Positions 9,261-19,844 of a stretch of DNA of 64,000 nt are shown here, piece by piece (the first letter of the stretch is position 1; each line of letters starts with the position of its first letter). The notes beneath the pieces are model-generated. The model was not told where the DNA came from. It ran no database searches and saw only the letters and a program-made list of their open reading frames with translations. Both the position numbers and the translations under genes were made by a program. The DNA is from Pseudomonadota bacterium (lineage in GTDB: Bacteria > Pseudomonadota > Gammaproteobacteria > Acidithiobacillales > Acidithiobacillaceae): positions 42,982 through 106,981 of the forward strand of contig JAKARO010000004.1 in the NCBI GenBank assembly GCA_021821885.1, in the 5' to 3' direction.

Positions 9261-11937
9261 ACGCTTTCTGGAGCGCCTTGGTAGGGTCTACCTCCAGCTG
9301 CTTGTCCGGATAGTAGATTTTTCTGTTACCCGTGCGAAAGTCACGGTGGGGCTGTTTCTGCTGCTGGTCCTGGGAGCCGGTTTTTATGCGTCCGGGCACT
9401 TTGCTGTGGATACCAATACCAGCAATGTGCTGTCCCGGGATTTGCCCTTCCAGCAGCGGCAGATAGACTATAAAAAAGCTTTCCCCCAGGATCCGGAGAG
9501 CATTGTGGTCGTCCTCCAGGGCCGGGATGCGTCGGCTACTGATGCCGCAGTAGACAGGCTGGAAGTATGGCTGCGCGACCGCCCCGCGCTGTTCCGGGAC
9601 GTTTATGTACCCGGAGGAGGGAGTTTTTTCCGCCGAAACGGGCTGCTGTATCTTTCTGTCGCCCAGGTCAAGGATTTTGCCAGCCGGATTACCCAGGCGC
9701 AGCCCCTGATCGCACGCCTGTCCGCGGATCCGAGTCTTGCGGGCCTGAGCGACCTCCTGAGCCAGGCAGTTCATCAGCGGCTTCAGGACGGTACCAGCAT
9801 CCCAGGGCTGACGCCCATATACAATGCTTTCACGCAAAGCATTGAAGCCCAGCTTGAGGGGCATTCATACCACGTATTCTGGGCGAGCCTTATGGCCGGT
9901 GGCTCAGCGCATCTGGGCCCCCAAAAGCGTTTTGTAATTATCGAGCCGGCACTGAATTATGGGTCTCTCCGGCCAGCGCAAAAAGCCATTCTGGCATTGC
10001 GCTCGGGATTGAAGCAGATAGGGCTCGGTCCAGCGTCAGGGGTACAGGTTGGTATTACCGGACAGGCCGTTCTGGATTCGGAGCAGATGAAGACGGTCAG
10101 CCAAGGGGCCTTTTTTTCGTTGGCGCTGACCCTTGGGCTGGAAATCCTGCTGCTCGTCGTCTCACTCCGCACTGCCCGCCTGGTTATTGGCGTTCTGCTT
10201 AACCTTGTAGCTGGCATGGTTCTGACCGCCGCCTGGGCCCTGTTTTTTATCGGCCCCTTCAACCTGATCTCGATCGCTTTTGCCATTCTTTTTATTGGTC
10301 TTGGGGTGGATTTTGGCATCCAGTTCGGTTTCCGGTTCCGGGAGGAACTTTTTAACGGTGCTGCCCATCGTGAAGCGCTGCGACGAGTGGCTAGGGGGAT
10401 GGGGGGTGCTCTAACCCTCTCTGCAGTCTCTGCGGCCATCAGTTTTTATGCCTTTGTGCCCACCAGCTATGCAGGAATAGTGGATCTTGGTCTTGTGTCC
10501 GGGACGAGCATGCTGATCGCCCTTGTGCTTACCCTGACGCTGATGCCTGCCATCCTCACTCTCTGGCCCGTTTCTCCATCGGCCCTGAAACACGTTACCT
10601 TTCCCCACCTCCAGCATGCACCGACCCTGGCCCGGCACCGGATCCACCGCTATGCCTATGTGGTCCTCGCCGGAGTGGGATTGCTCGCCATTCTTGCCGT
10701 TCCTGCGGCCTTGCGGGTGTCCTTTGATTTTAACCCACTCCACATGATTGACAGTCACGCGGAGGGTGTCCGGGTTTTCGAGTCCCTGCTGGGAAATCCG
10801 GATACTGCACCGTACCGTATCGAGGTCCTGGCACCGGATCTTTCAGCGGCCGGAGCAGTCGCCCAGCGCCTCGAAAAACTGCCTTCTGTTTCCCGGGCTC
10901 TAACCTTGAAGAGTTATCTGCCCGTGCATCAGGGGGAGAAACTGGGGATCCTTGAGAATCTCCAGATTCTGGTTCCGCCTTTTTCCCTCCTGATGCCGGC
11001 CACCTTGGCGCCACCCAAAGCGGATACCCTGAAAAAGCTGGAGGCCTTGCAGAAAAGTCTGGCCCAGCTGGCCTCCATGGACAATTCCGGGCAAGGCAAG
11101 GCTGCAGGACGGCTGGCTGCAGCGCTGGCCCGGTTTTTTCCTGAAGCAGGAAGTAATTTTCAGGCAGTGGGGAAACTGCAGCAGTCGCTGCTGGGAACGC
11201 TGCCGGCAGAGCTGCGGCAGCTTGGGCAGGTCCTGATGGCTTCCAGGGTCACAATGGCGGATCTCCCCGAATCTCTGCGGAGCCGCTATGTAAATGCACA
11301 GGGACAGGCCAGGGTTGAGGTTTTCCCAAAGGAAAACCTGAGCAGCAATGTCCAGATGAAACGGTTCGTCAATTCCGTCCTGCAGGTGGAGCCGGACGCG
11401 GTAGGAACCCCGATTATGCTGGTCGAAGGCGGCGATGCCGTGCTGGCCTCTTTCCAGGAGGCCACCTATATCGCCCTTGTGGCCATTGGCCTGCTGCTCG
11501 TTCTGACCCTCCGCCGCTACCGGGACATGCTTCTTGTTATGGCCCCCCTTCTTCTGGCGGCCCTTTTTACCGTTGCAGCCATGACCCTCCTGGGATTGCA
11601 GTTCAACCTGGGAAACATCATTGTGCTGCCACTTCTGATCGGCCTTGGGGTTGCCTTTGGCATCTACATTGTGATCCGGTGGCGCAGCGGGATCGATGCG
11701 GCCCACCTTCTGCAGACATCTACCCCCATGGCTGTCTTTTTCAGCGGGCTGACCACGCTTAGCGCTTTTGGCAGCATGGCGCTTTCCAGTGATCCTGGAA
11801 TGTCTACCCTTGGAGAAGCCCTGAGCCTTTCCCTTGCCATAGTTCTGCTCTGTATTCTCGTAGTACTGCCCGCCCTGCTGCTGCTTTTTACCGAATCGCC
11901 CAAAGAAGATGGGGTTGCCCAAGATGAAGGCAGCTAG
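9241..11937 (+). CDS. hpnN: Hopanoid transporter HpnN (RND/MMPL family)
   Basis: HpnN is an RND-family inner-membrane protein needed to move hopanoids to the outer membrane in Rhodopseudomonas. The 898-residue chain has the RND layout twice: a first membrane helix (residues about 33-52), a periplasmic loop, then five helices at about 285-445 with LFIGLGVDFGIQFGFRFRE. After a second loop come closing helices near 740-890 with GLGVAFGIYIVIRWR. The large loops carry helical stretches expected for lipid handling. The GTG start at 9241 overlaps hpnK by 20 bases. The gene runs directly into hpnL. Identity as HpnN rather than a generic MMPL protein rests on cluster position and length. Confidence 0.9.
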   Translation: MIFPGVERFLERLGRVYLQLLVRIVDFSVTRAKVTVGLFLLLVLGAGFYASGHFAVDTNTSNVLSRDLPFQQRQIDYKKAFPQDPESIVVVLQGRDASATDAAVDRLEVWLRDRPALFRDVYVPGGGSFFRRNGLLYLSVAQVKDFASRITQAQPLIARLSADPSLAGLSDLLSQAVHQRLQDGTSIPGLTPIYNAFTQSIEAQLEGHSYHVFWASLMAGGSAHLGPQKRFVIIEPALNYGSLRPAQKAILALRSGLKQIGLGPASGVQVGITGQAVLDSEQMKTVSQGAFFSLALTLGLEILLLVVSLRTARLVIGVLLNLVAGMVLTAAWALFFIGPFNLISIAFAILFIGLGVDFGIQFGFRFREELFNGAAHREALRRVARGMGGALTLSAVSAAISFYAFVPTSYAGIVDLGLVSGTSMLIALVLTLTLMPAILTLWPVSPSALKHVTFPHLQHAPTLARHRIHRYAYVVLAGVGLLAILAVPAALRVSFDFNPLHMIDSHAEGVRVFESLLGNPDTAPYRIEVLAPDLSAAGAVAQRLEKLPSVSRALTLKSYLPVHQGEKLGILENLQILVPPFSLLMPATLAPPKADTLKKLEALQKSLAQLASMDNSGQGKAAGRLAAALARFFPEAGSNFQAVGKLQQSLLGTLPAELRQLGQVLMASRVTMADLPESLRSRYVNAQGQARVEVFPKENLSSNVQMKRFVNSVLQVEPDAVGTPIMLVEGGDAVLASFQEATYIALVAIGLLLVLTLRRYRDMLLVMAPLLLAALFTVAAMTLLGLQFNLGNIIVLPLLIGLGVAFGIYIVIRWRSGIDAAHLLQTSTPMAVFFSGLTTLSAFGSMALSSDPGMSTLGEALSLSLAIVLLCILVVLPALLLLFTESPKEDGVAQDEGS

Positions 11938-12964
11938 ACTGTGGGTCTGGAAGCGCCACGAATTTTGGGTGGCCGTGATGCTCCTTATAGGGCTGGGATT
12001 TACCATTTTTCTTGTGGCAGACGAGGGGGCTGCGACCATTTTTGGTATGCTGGACAGGGGAGGGTGGTCTCTTCTGCTCCTGCTCCCGGTACATGTGCTG
12101 GTAATCTCATTGGATGCCGTCAGCTGGCGCTGGCTGCTGCAGGGACAGAGGCGCGTCAGGCTGCGTCTGCTTGTCTGGCTGGCGCTGCTCCGGGAAGCGA
12201 TCAATGCCCTGCTTCCAGTAGCCCGTGTGGGGGGGGAGATTGTAGGTGCCCGCATGCTGGCCCGCGCTGGTGTTCCAGGGTATGTAGCAGGAGCCAGCAT
12301 CATGGTTGAGGTCAGCCTGACACTCCTGAGCCAGTTCCTGTTTACGCTTGTGGGCTTCATGATCCTGGTTTATGCAGTAGGAGACCGCCACCTCCAGGAC
12401 GTTGTACTCCTTTTCCTGCTGTCCGTCCTGCCCCTGTTGGGTGTGTTCTTCTGGCTGCAGAAACGCTGGGGATTTTTCTACCTCCTGCAGCAGGGTCTGA
12501 AACGTGTCATGGGCGGCACGGACTGGCTGCTTCTGCTTGGTGAACCCAGGCAGCTGGACCAGGAAATCCGGCGTATCTATAGGCGGAGATGGGGGCTCCT
12601 CTGGGCCAACTTCTGGCAGCTTGGCAGCCTGTTTGCCGGCGCTGTCGAGGTTTGGCTTACATTCCTGCTTCTCGGGCACCCGATACCGATTTGGGCCGCC
12701 GTGCTGATGGAAAGCCTGGGGCAGGCCCTGCGCAGTATGGCTTTCTTTATGCCCGCGGGGCTGGGCGTACAGGAGGGGGGGGTTGTCCTTTTTGGCAGTG
12801 CCATTGGGGTTGGGCCAGATCTGGCCTTGGCCTTCTCTCTGGTGCGCAGGTTCCGCGAACTGGCTTTGGGGATTCCACTCCTCCTCCACTGGTATCTGTC
12901 AGAAGGGTACCATATCAGAATGGAATGGCAGAAAAGCCGCTCCTCGAGGGAGAGGGTTGTATGA
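11909..12964 (+). CDS. hpnL: Hopanoid-associated membrane protein HpnL (lysylphosphatidylglycerol-synthase-like flippase fold)
   Basis: This 351-residue polytopic protein matches the UPF0104/LPG-synthase transmembrane family, whose hopanoid-cluster members are called HpnL. Roughly eight hydrophobic helices are visible. The family signatures are [12 protein letters not shown] in the middle and [13 protein letters not shown] near residues 275-287. A lipid flipping or export role is inferred; no direct function is established. ATG 11909 overlaps the hpnN stop; ATG 11924 is an equally reasonable start. Two runs of eight G occur in the gene without breaking the frame. It ends in an ATGA overlap with the ferritin-like gene. 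Confidence 0.82.
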   Translation: MGLPKMKAARLWVWKRHEFWVAVMLLIGLGFTIFLVADEGAATIFGMLDRGGWSLLLLLPVHVLVISLDAVSWRWLLQGQRRVRLRLLVWLALLREAINALLPVARVGGEIVGARMLARAGVPGYVAGASIMVEVSLTLLSQFLFTLVGFMILVYAVGDRHLQDVVLLFLLSVLPLLGVFFWLQKRWGFFYLLQQGLKRVMGGTDWLLLLGEPRQLDQEIRRIYRRRWGLLWANFWQLGSLFAGAVEVWLTFLLLGHPIPIWAAVLMESLGQALRSMAFFMPAGLGVQEGGVVLFGSAIGVGPDLALAFSLVRRFRELALGIPLLLHWYLSEGYHIRMEWQKSRSSRERVV

Positions 12965-13824
12965 ATGGGGGAGTGACGGAATCCTCGCCTCTGAATCCCC
13001 GGGATCCGGGGTATAGGGACCGTTTCTGCAGTTTTTTTCATGAGACCCATATCGAATTCGATCCGCACGGGATCCAGTGGCCCGATCTGGATGCTGATGC
13101 CGAACGGCGCCTGAGATCCCTGCCATTCTGGGGGGAGGCGGTCGCAACGGAAAGTGTGACGGCGCGGATGGTGCAGCACATGGCGGCAAAGGAACCTGAT
13201 CCGGTTGTGCGGGCAGCCATTGCCCTGGACGGGCTGGAGGAAATGCGGCATGCAGAGCTGCTGCAGGCCCTTGTGAGCCACTATGGCATCAAGATTCCTC
13301 CTCTTCCAGAACCTCCGCCTATCCGGGATCCCTACTGGGAATTCCTGTTTACCGGGTATGGCGAGTGCCTAGATTCCTATTTTGCGTTTGGGCTGTTTGC
13401 CGCAGCCAGAAAATCGGGATTTTTCCCTGCGGAACTGGTCGAAATTTTTGATTCTGTCATGCAGGAGGAGGCGCGTCATATCATTTTTTTCGTCAACTGG
13501 CTGGCCTGGTACCGGCAGCAGCTTCCGTGGTGGAAAAAAATCCGGCTGGAATTCCAACGGATCCAGGTGATTGCGATGCAGGCCTGGGCGCGGATCCGGA
13601 CTGCCAGGGGTTTGGGCGGGCAGAAGGGAGAAAATTTTACGATGACCGGTCATGAGCAGGTTAGTCAGGAGATGACTCTCTCCGGGCTGCTGGCGCTCTG
13701 CCGGAAAGAGAATGACCGGCGCTTCTCGCTTTATGACCAGGAACTGCTGCGTCCAAAACTGGCACCACGCATTGCAAATTTCCTGCTGTTTTTCTTTTCC
13801 CGCAGGCGTGCAGCTAGGACATGA
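12961..13824 (+). CDS. Ferritin-like di-iron protein embedded in the hopanoid operon, function unknown
   Basis: This 287-residue soluble, mostly helical protein has the complete di-iron carboxylate set expected of a ferritin-like four-helix bundle. The candidate ligands are Glu64, Glu94 with His97 (EEMRH), Glu135, and Glu170 with His173 (EEARH). Spacings of about 30-40 residues between them fit one ligand set per helix. Such sites in related families activate O2 for hydroxylation, desaturation or radical chemistry. The ATG overlaps the hpnL stop by four bases, so it is co-translated with hopanoid genes. It is not one of the named Hpn proteins. An oxidative hopanoid-tailoring role is inference from context; iron storage or membrane-associated oxidoreduction remain alternatives. 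Confidence 0.8.
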   Translation: MNGGVTESSPLNPRDPGYRDRFCSFFHETHIEFDPHGIQWPDLDADAERRLRSLPFWGEAVATESVTARMVQHMAAKEPDPVVRAAIALDGLEEMRHAELLQALVSHYGIKIPPLPEPPPIRDPYWEFLFTGYGECLDSYFAFGLFAAARKSGFFPAELVEIFDSVMQEEARHIIFFVNWLAWYRQQLPWWKKIRLEFQRIQVIAMQAWARIRTARGLGGQKGENFTMTGHEQVSQEMTLSGLLALCRKENDRRFSLYDQELLRPKLAPRIANFLLFFFSRRRAART

Positions 13825-13828
13825 CCAG

Positions 13829-13859
13829 TTGGTCTGCATACGGTACGGTATGTTATACT
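13829..13859 (+). promoter_or_regulatory. Possible promoter upstream of hpnH
   Basis: TTGGTC and TATACT stand 19 bases apart, in the only gap (91 bases) in the hopanoid locus beyond the start region. The -10 box is good, but the spacer is long. A clear ribosome site AAGGAG at 13901-13906 lies nine bases before the hpnH ATG. The site would allow hpnH-hpnM-mlaA to be expressed apart from the upstream genes. Confidence 0.4.
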
Positions 13860-13915
13860 TGTTAAAATTAGCATGAATACTGGTTCCCAGCGGACGAGTG
13901 AAGGAGTGACAATAG

Positions 13916-15019
<1,104 letters not shown>

Positions 15020-15037
15020 GCGGATGTTCTGCTGAAA

Positions 15038-15736
15038 ATGTCTGGAAAATCGAGCAAGAGTGGCTGGATGCTACGTGGAACAGGAAGCCTGAAGGCAGCA
15101 GTACTGCTTGCGGCCCTGGCACCGGTAGGATTTTATGCCGCCATAGAAACGCCAGCGGTGGGGCAGGTAGAAAAAAAAGCCCCGGCCCCGGCTGCTGCGG
15201 CGCCTGCTTCAGTCATCGGTACCCTGGACAGAGCTCTGCTTGAGGCTATGAAGAGCGGACAGAGGCTGGGATATGCAGGCCGCTATAAACGGCTTTCCCC
15301 CGTGCTCGACAGGGTTTTCAACTTCCCCCGCATTGCGCAGCTGACTCTGGGCAGTAACTGGGGACGCCTTGATCCCGGCCAGCAGAAGCAGTTTGTTACT
15401 GCCCTGCGCAACTATACGATAGCAACATACGCCGGGCGCTTCGATGCGTATGCCGGAGAACGCTTTGCCATCACCGGAAGCCGCAGCTTGCAGCCCGGGA
15501 CAGTAGGGGTGTTTACGACATTTACGGAGAAAAATGGCAAGATCCACAGGTTTGACTATCTCCTCCAGAAGCAGGGAAATGTCTGGCAAGTGATCAATGT
15601 GGTGGCCGATGGAGTGAGTGATCTTTCGCTCAAACGGGCTGAATATACGGATACACTCGAGAAAAAAGGATTTGGCGCGTTGCTGGCCCACCTCCAGAAG
15701 CAGATGGATGCCTACGCCTCAGGCAGGAAAAAATGA
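15038..15736 (+). CDS. hpnM: HpnM/MlaC-type periplasmic lipid-binding protein
   Basis: This 232-residue exported protein belongs to the toluene-tolerance Ttg2D/MlaC family, whose hopanoid-linked members are named HpnM. A basic N-terminus and hydrophobic stretch (LKAAVLLAALAPVGFYAA) form a signal peptide or anchor, followed by an Ala/Pro-rich linker. The MlaC core includes FNFPRIAQLTLG, W-R-L-P-like NWGRLDPGQQKQFVTALR and NYTIATYAGRF. Periplasmic MlaC shuttles phospholipid between outer and inner membranes. Here it sits between hpnH and mlaA, so a hopanoid or phospholipid cargo is inferred. Its last bases overlap the mlaA start as ATGA. Confidence 0.86.
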   Translation: MSGKSSKSGWMLRGTGSLKAAVLLAALAPVGFYAAIETPAVGQVEKKAPAPAAAAPASVIGTLDRALLEAMKSGQRLGYAGRYKRLSPVLDRVFNFPRIAQLTLGSNWGRLDPGQQKQFVTALRNYTIATYAGRFDAYAGERFAITGSRSLQPGTVGVFTTFTEKNGKIHRFDYLLQKQGNVWQVINVVADGVSDLSLKRAEYTDTLEKKGFGALLAHLQKQMDAYASGRKK

Positions 15737-16524
15737 GGCTTCGCGTGGGTAAAGCCCCTGTTTTCCTTGTAATTTTCCTTTTGGCAGGCTGCGCTACCAC
15801 AACCCGTGGACCGGAACTCCAACAGGCCGGTTTCTCCCGGGATCCCCTGGAGTCGGTGAACAAGCCCATGTTCCATTTCAACATGTGGCTTTTCAATAAT
15901 GTCATGGAACCGGCAACCCGAGGGTACAAGGCCGTGACCCCGCATTTTTTTCGGACCGGGGTAAGCAATGTCTTTAATAACGCGGACATGCCCTATATTT
16001 TTCTCAACGACTTCCTGCAGGGGCGTGTACAGAAGGGCATGGAAGGCCTGAGCCGGTTCCTCGTGAATACCATTTTTGGACTTGGTGGCCTCTTTGATGT
16101 GGCTAACCGACTTGATCTCCCCAGGCAAAGCAACGGTTTTGGGGTAACCCTTGGGGTCTGGGGAGTTCCGCAGGGACCCTACCTGGTCCTGCCCTTCTAT
16201 GGGCCGAGCTCCCTGCGAAATCTTCCGGGCCTCGCACTAGCGATTTTCGCCAGTCCTGCCTATTATTTTCCCAGTACCAACGCCCAGTGGGCGTACTCTG
16301 GCATGGGAATAGTCAACACTGGCTACACTGAGGGTGGAAAAGTGCACATGGTGCAGGAAGCCGTGAATCCCTATGTGTTCATGCGCAATGCCTGGGAGCA
16401 GCATGAGAGGTTCCTCATCCAGGGTGGCAATGTCAGCAAGAGTGAGCTCCTAGAAGGGCTGGAACTCCCTGGCGCCGCCAGCAGCGCCCCAGCGGTTACG
16501 GCGCCCCCGGTTTCTGTACGCTGA
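15733..16524 (+). CDS. mlaA: MlaA/VacJ family outer-membrane lipoprotein
   Basis: MlaA sits in the outer membrane and extracts lipid from its outer leaflet for handover to MlaC. The 263-residue precursor has a lipobox LAGC with Cys at about residue 19. The VacJ core shows DPLESVNKPMFHFN, VNTIFGLGGLFDVA and the FGVTLGVWGVPQGPYLVLPF region. It is coupled to the MlaC-like gene by a 4-base overlap, and no mlaBDEF genes are in the window. Placement at the end of a hopanoid locus suggests joint control of outer-membrane lipid and hopanoid balance. The C-terminal tail is short and Ala/Pro-rich. Confidence 0.93.
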   Translation: MRLRVGKAPVFLVIFLLAGCATTTRGPELQQAGFSRDPLESVNKPMFHFNMWLFNNVMEPATRGYKAVTPHFFRTGVSNVFNNADMPYIFLNDFLQGRVQKGMEGLSRFLVNTIFGLGGLFDVANRLDLPRQSNGFGVTLGVWGVPQGPYLVLPFYGPSSLRNLPGLALAIFASPAYYFPSTNAQWAYSGMGIVNTGYTEGGKVHMVQEAVNPYVFMRNAWEQHERFLIQGGNVSKSELLEGLELPGAASSAPAVTAPPVSVR

Positions 16525-16554
16525 TTTCCCCGTTTTTCCCAGGAGGTTCCAGTC

Positions 16555-16842
16555 ATGCCTATGGATAGCATTGAGGTGAACAGGATCGCCCATCTGGCCA
16601 GGATCTCGGTACCGGAGGAGGAAGCGCAACGTACCGCCCTGCAGCTTGAGAGCATTCTGCAACTGGTCGAATCCCTGCGGGCCGTTCCTACCGAAGGAGT
16701 CGAGACCATGGCGCATCCCCTGGATCTGCAGCAGCCGCTCCGGGAAGATACCGTCTGTCCCGAAGAGGGGCGTGAGTGGCTGATGGCGTCTGCCCCGGCT
16801 GCGGCAGAAGGTCTTTTCCTCGTTCCAAGGGTTATTGAATAA
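16555..16842 (+). CDS. gatC: Asp-tRNA(Asn)/Glu-tRNA(Gln) amidotransferase subunit C
   Basis: GatC is the small scaffold holding GatA and GatB together. The 95-residue protein has the family N-terminus, VNRIAHLARISVPEEEA, and the central MAHPLDLQQPLREDTV loop. A strong ribosome site AGGAGG at 16541-16546 lies eight bases before the ATG. It is the first gene of a gatCAB operon, 12 bases before gatA. The preceding mlaA ends only 30 bases upstream, so read-through from the hopanoid genes is possible. Confidence 0.94.
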   Translation: MPMDSIEVNRIAHLARISVPEEEAQRTALQLESILQLVESLRAVPTEGVETMAHPLDLQQPLREDTVCPEEGREWLMASAPAAAEGLFLVPRVIE

Positions 16843-16854
16843 AAGGGAAATCCT

Positions 16855-18324
16855 GTGGAGATTCATGAACTCAGCATACAGGGAATACGTCAGGCGCTGG
16901 TAAGCGGCCAGTATTCTTCCCATGAGATTACCGGGGCCCTCCTCCAGCGGATTGCCGAGGAAAATCCCCGCCTGAACGCTTTTGTCACGGTGACAGGAGA
17001 ACTGGCACTGGCCCAGGCCAAGGTGGCCGACTCGCGCCGTGCCCGTGGCGAACAGGGACCCCTGCTTGGCGTTCCGGTAGCCCACAAGGACATCTTCTGC
17101 ACCCGTGGGGTCCGCACCACCTGTGCATCCCGAATGCTGGAAAACTTTGTCGCCCCATACGACGCAACTGTAATCCGGCGTCTTCAGGAATCTGGCATGG
17201 TCATGTTGGGGAAACTCAACATGGATGAATTCGCCATGGGATCTTCCAACGAAACCAGCCATTTTGGCCCTGTACGCAATCCATGGAATCCGGCACGGGT
17301 TCCCGGGGGCTCATCCGGAGGCTCGGCTTCTGCTCTTGCAGCACGGCTGGTCCCTGCGGCTACCGGAACGGATACTGGCGGTTCTATCCGCCAGCCGGCC
17401 GCTTTTTGTGGGGTAACCGGCCTCAAGCCTACATATGGACGTGTTTCGCGCTATGGCATGATCGCCTTTGCTTCCAGCCTGGACCAGGGCGGACCGATGG
17501 CCCGGTCTGCGGAAGACTGTGCCCTGCTGATGGATGCCATGGCCGCCCACGATCCGTTGGATTCTACCAGTCATGCCCAGGCAGATGGACAGTTTTACGC
17601 GGGTCTTGACCGTTCCCTTGAGGGTCTCCGGGTCGGAGTGCCCGAAGAATTTTTTGGCGAAGGTCTGGACCCGCAAGTTGCAGAAGCGGTGCAGTCGGCC
17701 ATCCGCCAGTTTGAAAAAATGGGGGCACGGATCCGGAAGGTACACCTGCCAAACAATGTCCATGCGGTCAGTACCTATTATGTTCTTGCACCCGCAGAAG
17801 CCTCCAGCAACCTGGCCCGATTTGATGGGGTCCGCTACACCCGGCGTGCATCCTGTCCCCGAGATCTGACGGACCTGTATACCAGATCCCGGTATGAGGG
17901 GTTTGGTCCAGAGGTCCGGCGGCGGATTCTTGTTGGTACCTATGTGCTTTCCGCAGGATACTACGATGCATACTATCTGCAGGCACAGAAAGTCCGAAGC
18001 CTGATCCGGGAAGATTTCCGCCGGGCATTTGCCGAGGTGGACGTGATTGTAGGGCCCGCCACTCCGACTACGGCTTTTGCCCTGGGAGACAAGAGTAATG
18101 ATCCAGTCGCCATGTATCTGGCTGATATCTATACCATTGCCGTAAACCTTGCTGGAATTCCGGCCATTAGCCTGCCCTGTGGTTTTGACCGCAGCGGAAT
18201 GCCGGTCGGCATGCAGATCATGGGCAACTATTTTGCGGATGAGCAGCTTCTGGCTATAGCGCATCAGTACCAGCTTCAAACCGGCTGGCATCTGCGCAGT
18301 CCAGGGCAGCAGGGGAGAGGCTGA
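16855..18324 (+). CDS. gatA: Asp-tRNA(Asn)/Glu-tRNA(Gln) amidotransferase subunit A
   Basis: GatA is the glutaminase of GatCAB and releases ammonia from glutamine to amidate misacylated Asp-tRNA(Asn) and/or Glu-tRNA(Gln). The 489-residue amidase-signature protein shows the catalytic triad Lys78 (AHKDIF), cis-Ser153 (GGSSGGSAS) and Ser177 ([12 protein letters not shown]). The start is GTG 16855, 12 bases after gatC. Residues 340-380 form the usual variable helical segment before the C-terminal PCGF region. Whether the complex serves Asn, Gln or both cannot be read from this window, because the synthetase genes are elsewhere. Confidence 0.97.
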   Translation: MEIHELSIQGIRQALVSGQYSSHEITGALLQRIAEENPRLNAFVTVTGELALAQAKVADSRRARGEQGPLLGVPVAHKDIFCTRGVRTTCASRMLENFVAPYDATVIRRLQESGMVMLGKLNMDEFAMGSSNETSHFGPVRNPWNPARVPGGSSGGSASALAARLVPAATGTDTGGSIRQPAAFCGVTGLKPTYGRVSRYGMIAFASSLDQGGPMARSAEDCALLMDAMAAHDPLDSTSHAQADGQFYAGLDRSLEGLRVGVPEEFFGEGLDPQVAEAVQSAIRQFEKMGARIRKVHLPNNVHAVSTYYVLAPAEASSNLARFDGVRYTRRASCPRDLTDLYTRSRYEGFGPEVRRRILVGTYVLSAGYYDAYYLQAQKVRSLIREDFRRAFAEVDVIVGPATPTTAFALGDKSNDPVAMYLADIYTIAVNLAGIPAISLPCGFDRSGMPVGMQIMGNYFADEQLLAIAHQYQLQTGWHLRSPGQQGRG

Positions 18325-18326
18325 GC

Positions 18327-19757
18327 ATGGAGTGGGAAGTTGTCATCGGTCTGGAAGTCCATGTCCAGCTGAACACGGCCACTAAAATCTTTTGTGGCTG
18401 TTCGACTACCTTCGGAGCAGAGCCTAACACACAGACCTGTCCAGTTTGTCTGGCCATGCCTGGAGCTCTGCCGGTCCTTAACGCGGCAGCCGTTAACAAG
18501 GCGATTGCCTTGGGTCTCGCACTGGGGTCGGAAATTAACCGGCGCAGCATTTTTGCCCGCAAGAATTATTTCTATCCCGATCTGCCCAAAGGTTACCAGA
18601 TCAGCCAGTATGAGCTGCCGGTTGTCGGGGCGGGGCATTTGGATATTGTGTTGCCAGATGGTACGGAGAAACGGATTGGTGTTACCCGGGCCCATCTTGA
18701 AGAAGATGCGGGCAAATCTCTCCATGAAAGTTTTGACAGCCAGAGCGGGATTGACCTGAACCGTGCCGGTACCCCGCTACTGGAGATTGTGTCCGAGCCG
18801 GATATGCGTTCTGCCACAGAGGCGGTAGCTTATCTGAAGAAGCTCCATGCACTGGTGCGATACCTGGATATTTCCGATGGGAACATGCAGGAGGGGTCAT
18901 TCCGCTGTGATGCGAACATCTCCCTCCGGCGGCCAGGCCATCCCTACGGAACACGGGCAGAGATCAAGAACCTGAATTCATTCCGTTTTCTTGAAAAATC
19001 CATTCTTTTTGAGATCTCCCGCCAGAAAGATATCCTGGAAAATGGAGGGCAGATTATCCAGGAGACAAGGCTTTTCGATTCAGTCCGCAGTGAAACCCGT
19101 TCCATGCGCAGCAAGGAAGAGGCCAACGATTACCGCTACTTCCCCGACCCAGATCTGCTGCCCCTGGTTCTGGAGCAGAGCCGGATAGAGGCCGTACAGG
19201 CCCAGCTGCCGGAGCTTCCCGATGCGAAGAAAAACCGCTTTATGGAGCAGTATGGACTTCCAGCCTACGATGCCGGCGTCCTGACGTCAGGGCGGCCACT
19301 GGCCGAGTATTATGAAACAGTCGCAGAGGGGATGGATTCCAAGCTGGCGGCTAACTGGATCATGGGCGAACTCCTCGGTGCGCTCAATCGTACTGGGCTG
19401 GAAGTGGAAAACTGTCCGGTACCTGCCATGCAAATGCGCCTTCTGCTGTCGCGTATCGAAGACCAGACCATTTCGGGGAAAATTGCCAAGGAAATTTTTG
19501 AAGCACTTTTTCTTGAAAGTGGCGAGGTTGATGCCATTATTGAAGCCCGTGGCCTGCGGCAGATTACCGATACAGGCGCGATTGTGTCCCTGATTGAAGA
19601 AATTGTTTCCCGCCATCCGCAGCAGGTGGCGGATTACCGTTCCGGCAAGGAAAAACTCTTTGGGTTTTTCGTGGGTCAGGTAATGAAGGAAAGCCAGGGA
19701 AAGGCCAGTCCTGACCAAGTCAATAGCCTCCTGAAACAGAAACTTCAGGGGGAATAG
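18327..19757 (+). CDS. gatB: Asp-tRNA(Asn)/Glu-tRNA(Gln) amidotransferase subunit B
   Basis: GatB is the kinase/amidotransferase subunit that activates the tRNA-bound carboxylate with ATP and binds tRNA. The 476-residue protein begins with the family signature [13 protein letters not shown]. Zinc-site cysteines follow (FCGCSTTFG and [14 protein letters not shown]), then [16 protein letters not shown] and the helical tail domain. It starts two bases after the gatA stop. Two short inverted repeats lie after it (19781-19861), but neither has a T-run. The next gene is on the opposite strand. Confidence 0.97.
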   Translation: MEWEVVIGLEVHVQLNTATKIFCGCSTTFGAEPNTQTCPVCLAMPGALPVLNAAAVNKAIALGLALGSEINRRSIFARKNYFYPDLPKGYQISQYELPVVGAGHLDIVLPDGTEKRIGVTRAHLEEDAGKSLHESFDSQSGIDLNRAGTPLLEIVSEPDMRSATEAVAYLKKLHALVRYLDISDGNMQEGSFRCDANISLRRPGHPYGTRAEIKNLNSFRFLEKSILFEISRQKDILENGGQIIQETRLFDSVRSETRSMRSKEEANDYRYFPDPDLLPLVLEQSRIEAVQAQLPELPDAKKNRFMEQYGLPAYDAGVLTSGRPLAEYYETVAEGMDSKLAANWIMGELLGALNRTGLEVENCPVPAMQMRLLLSRIEDQTISGKIAKEIFEALFLESGEVDAIIEARGLRQITDTGAIVSLIEEIVSRHPQQVADYRSGKEKLFGFFVGQVMKESQGKASPDQVNSLLKQKLQGE

Positions 19758-19844
19758 AACTCCCTTCCAGAGCAGTGCCAGTAACCCGCAGGCGGGGTTG
19801 CAATGCGCCTGCGACTGGTGGTTTTCCTTCCTGCTTCCGGCTCT

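Noticed and set aside
10900..12360. 486-codon open frame antisense to hpnN and hpnL
   Set aside because: Its translation is low-complexity and rich in Gln, Lys and Gly, with no family match; both sense genes are intact.
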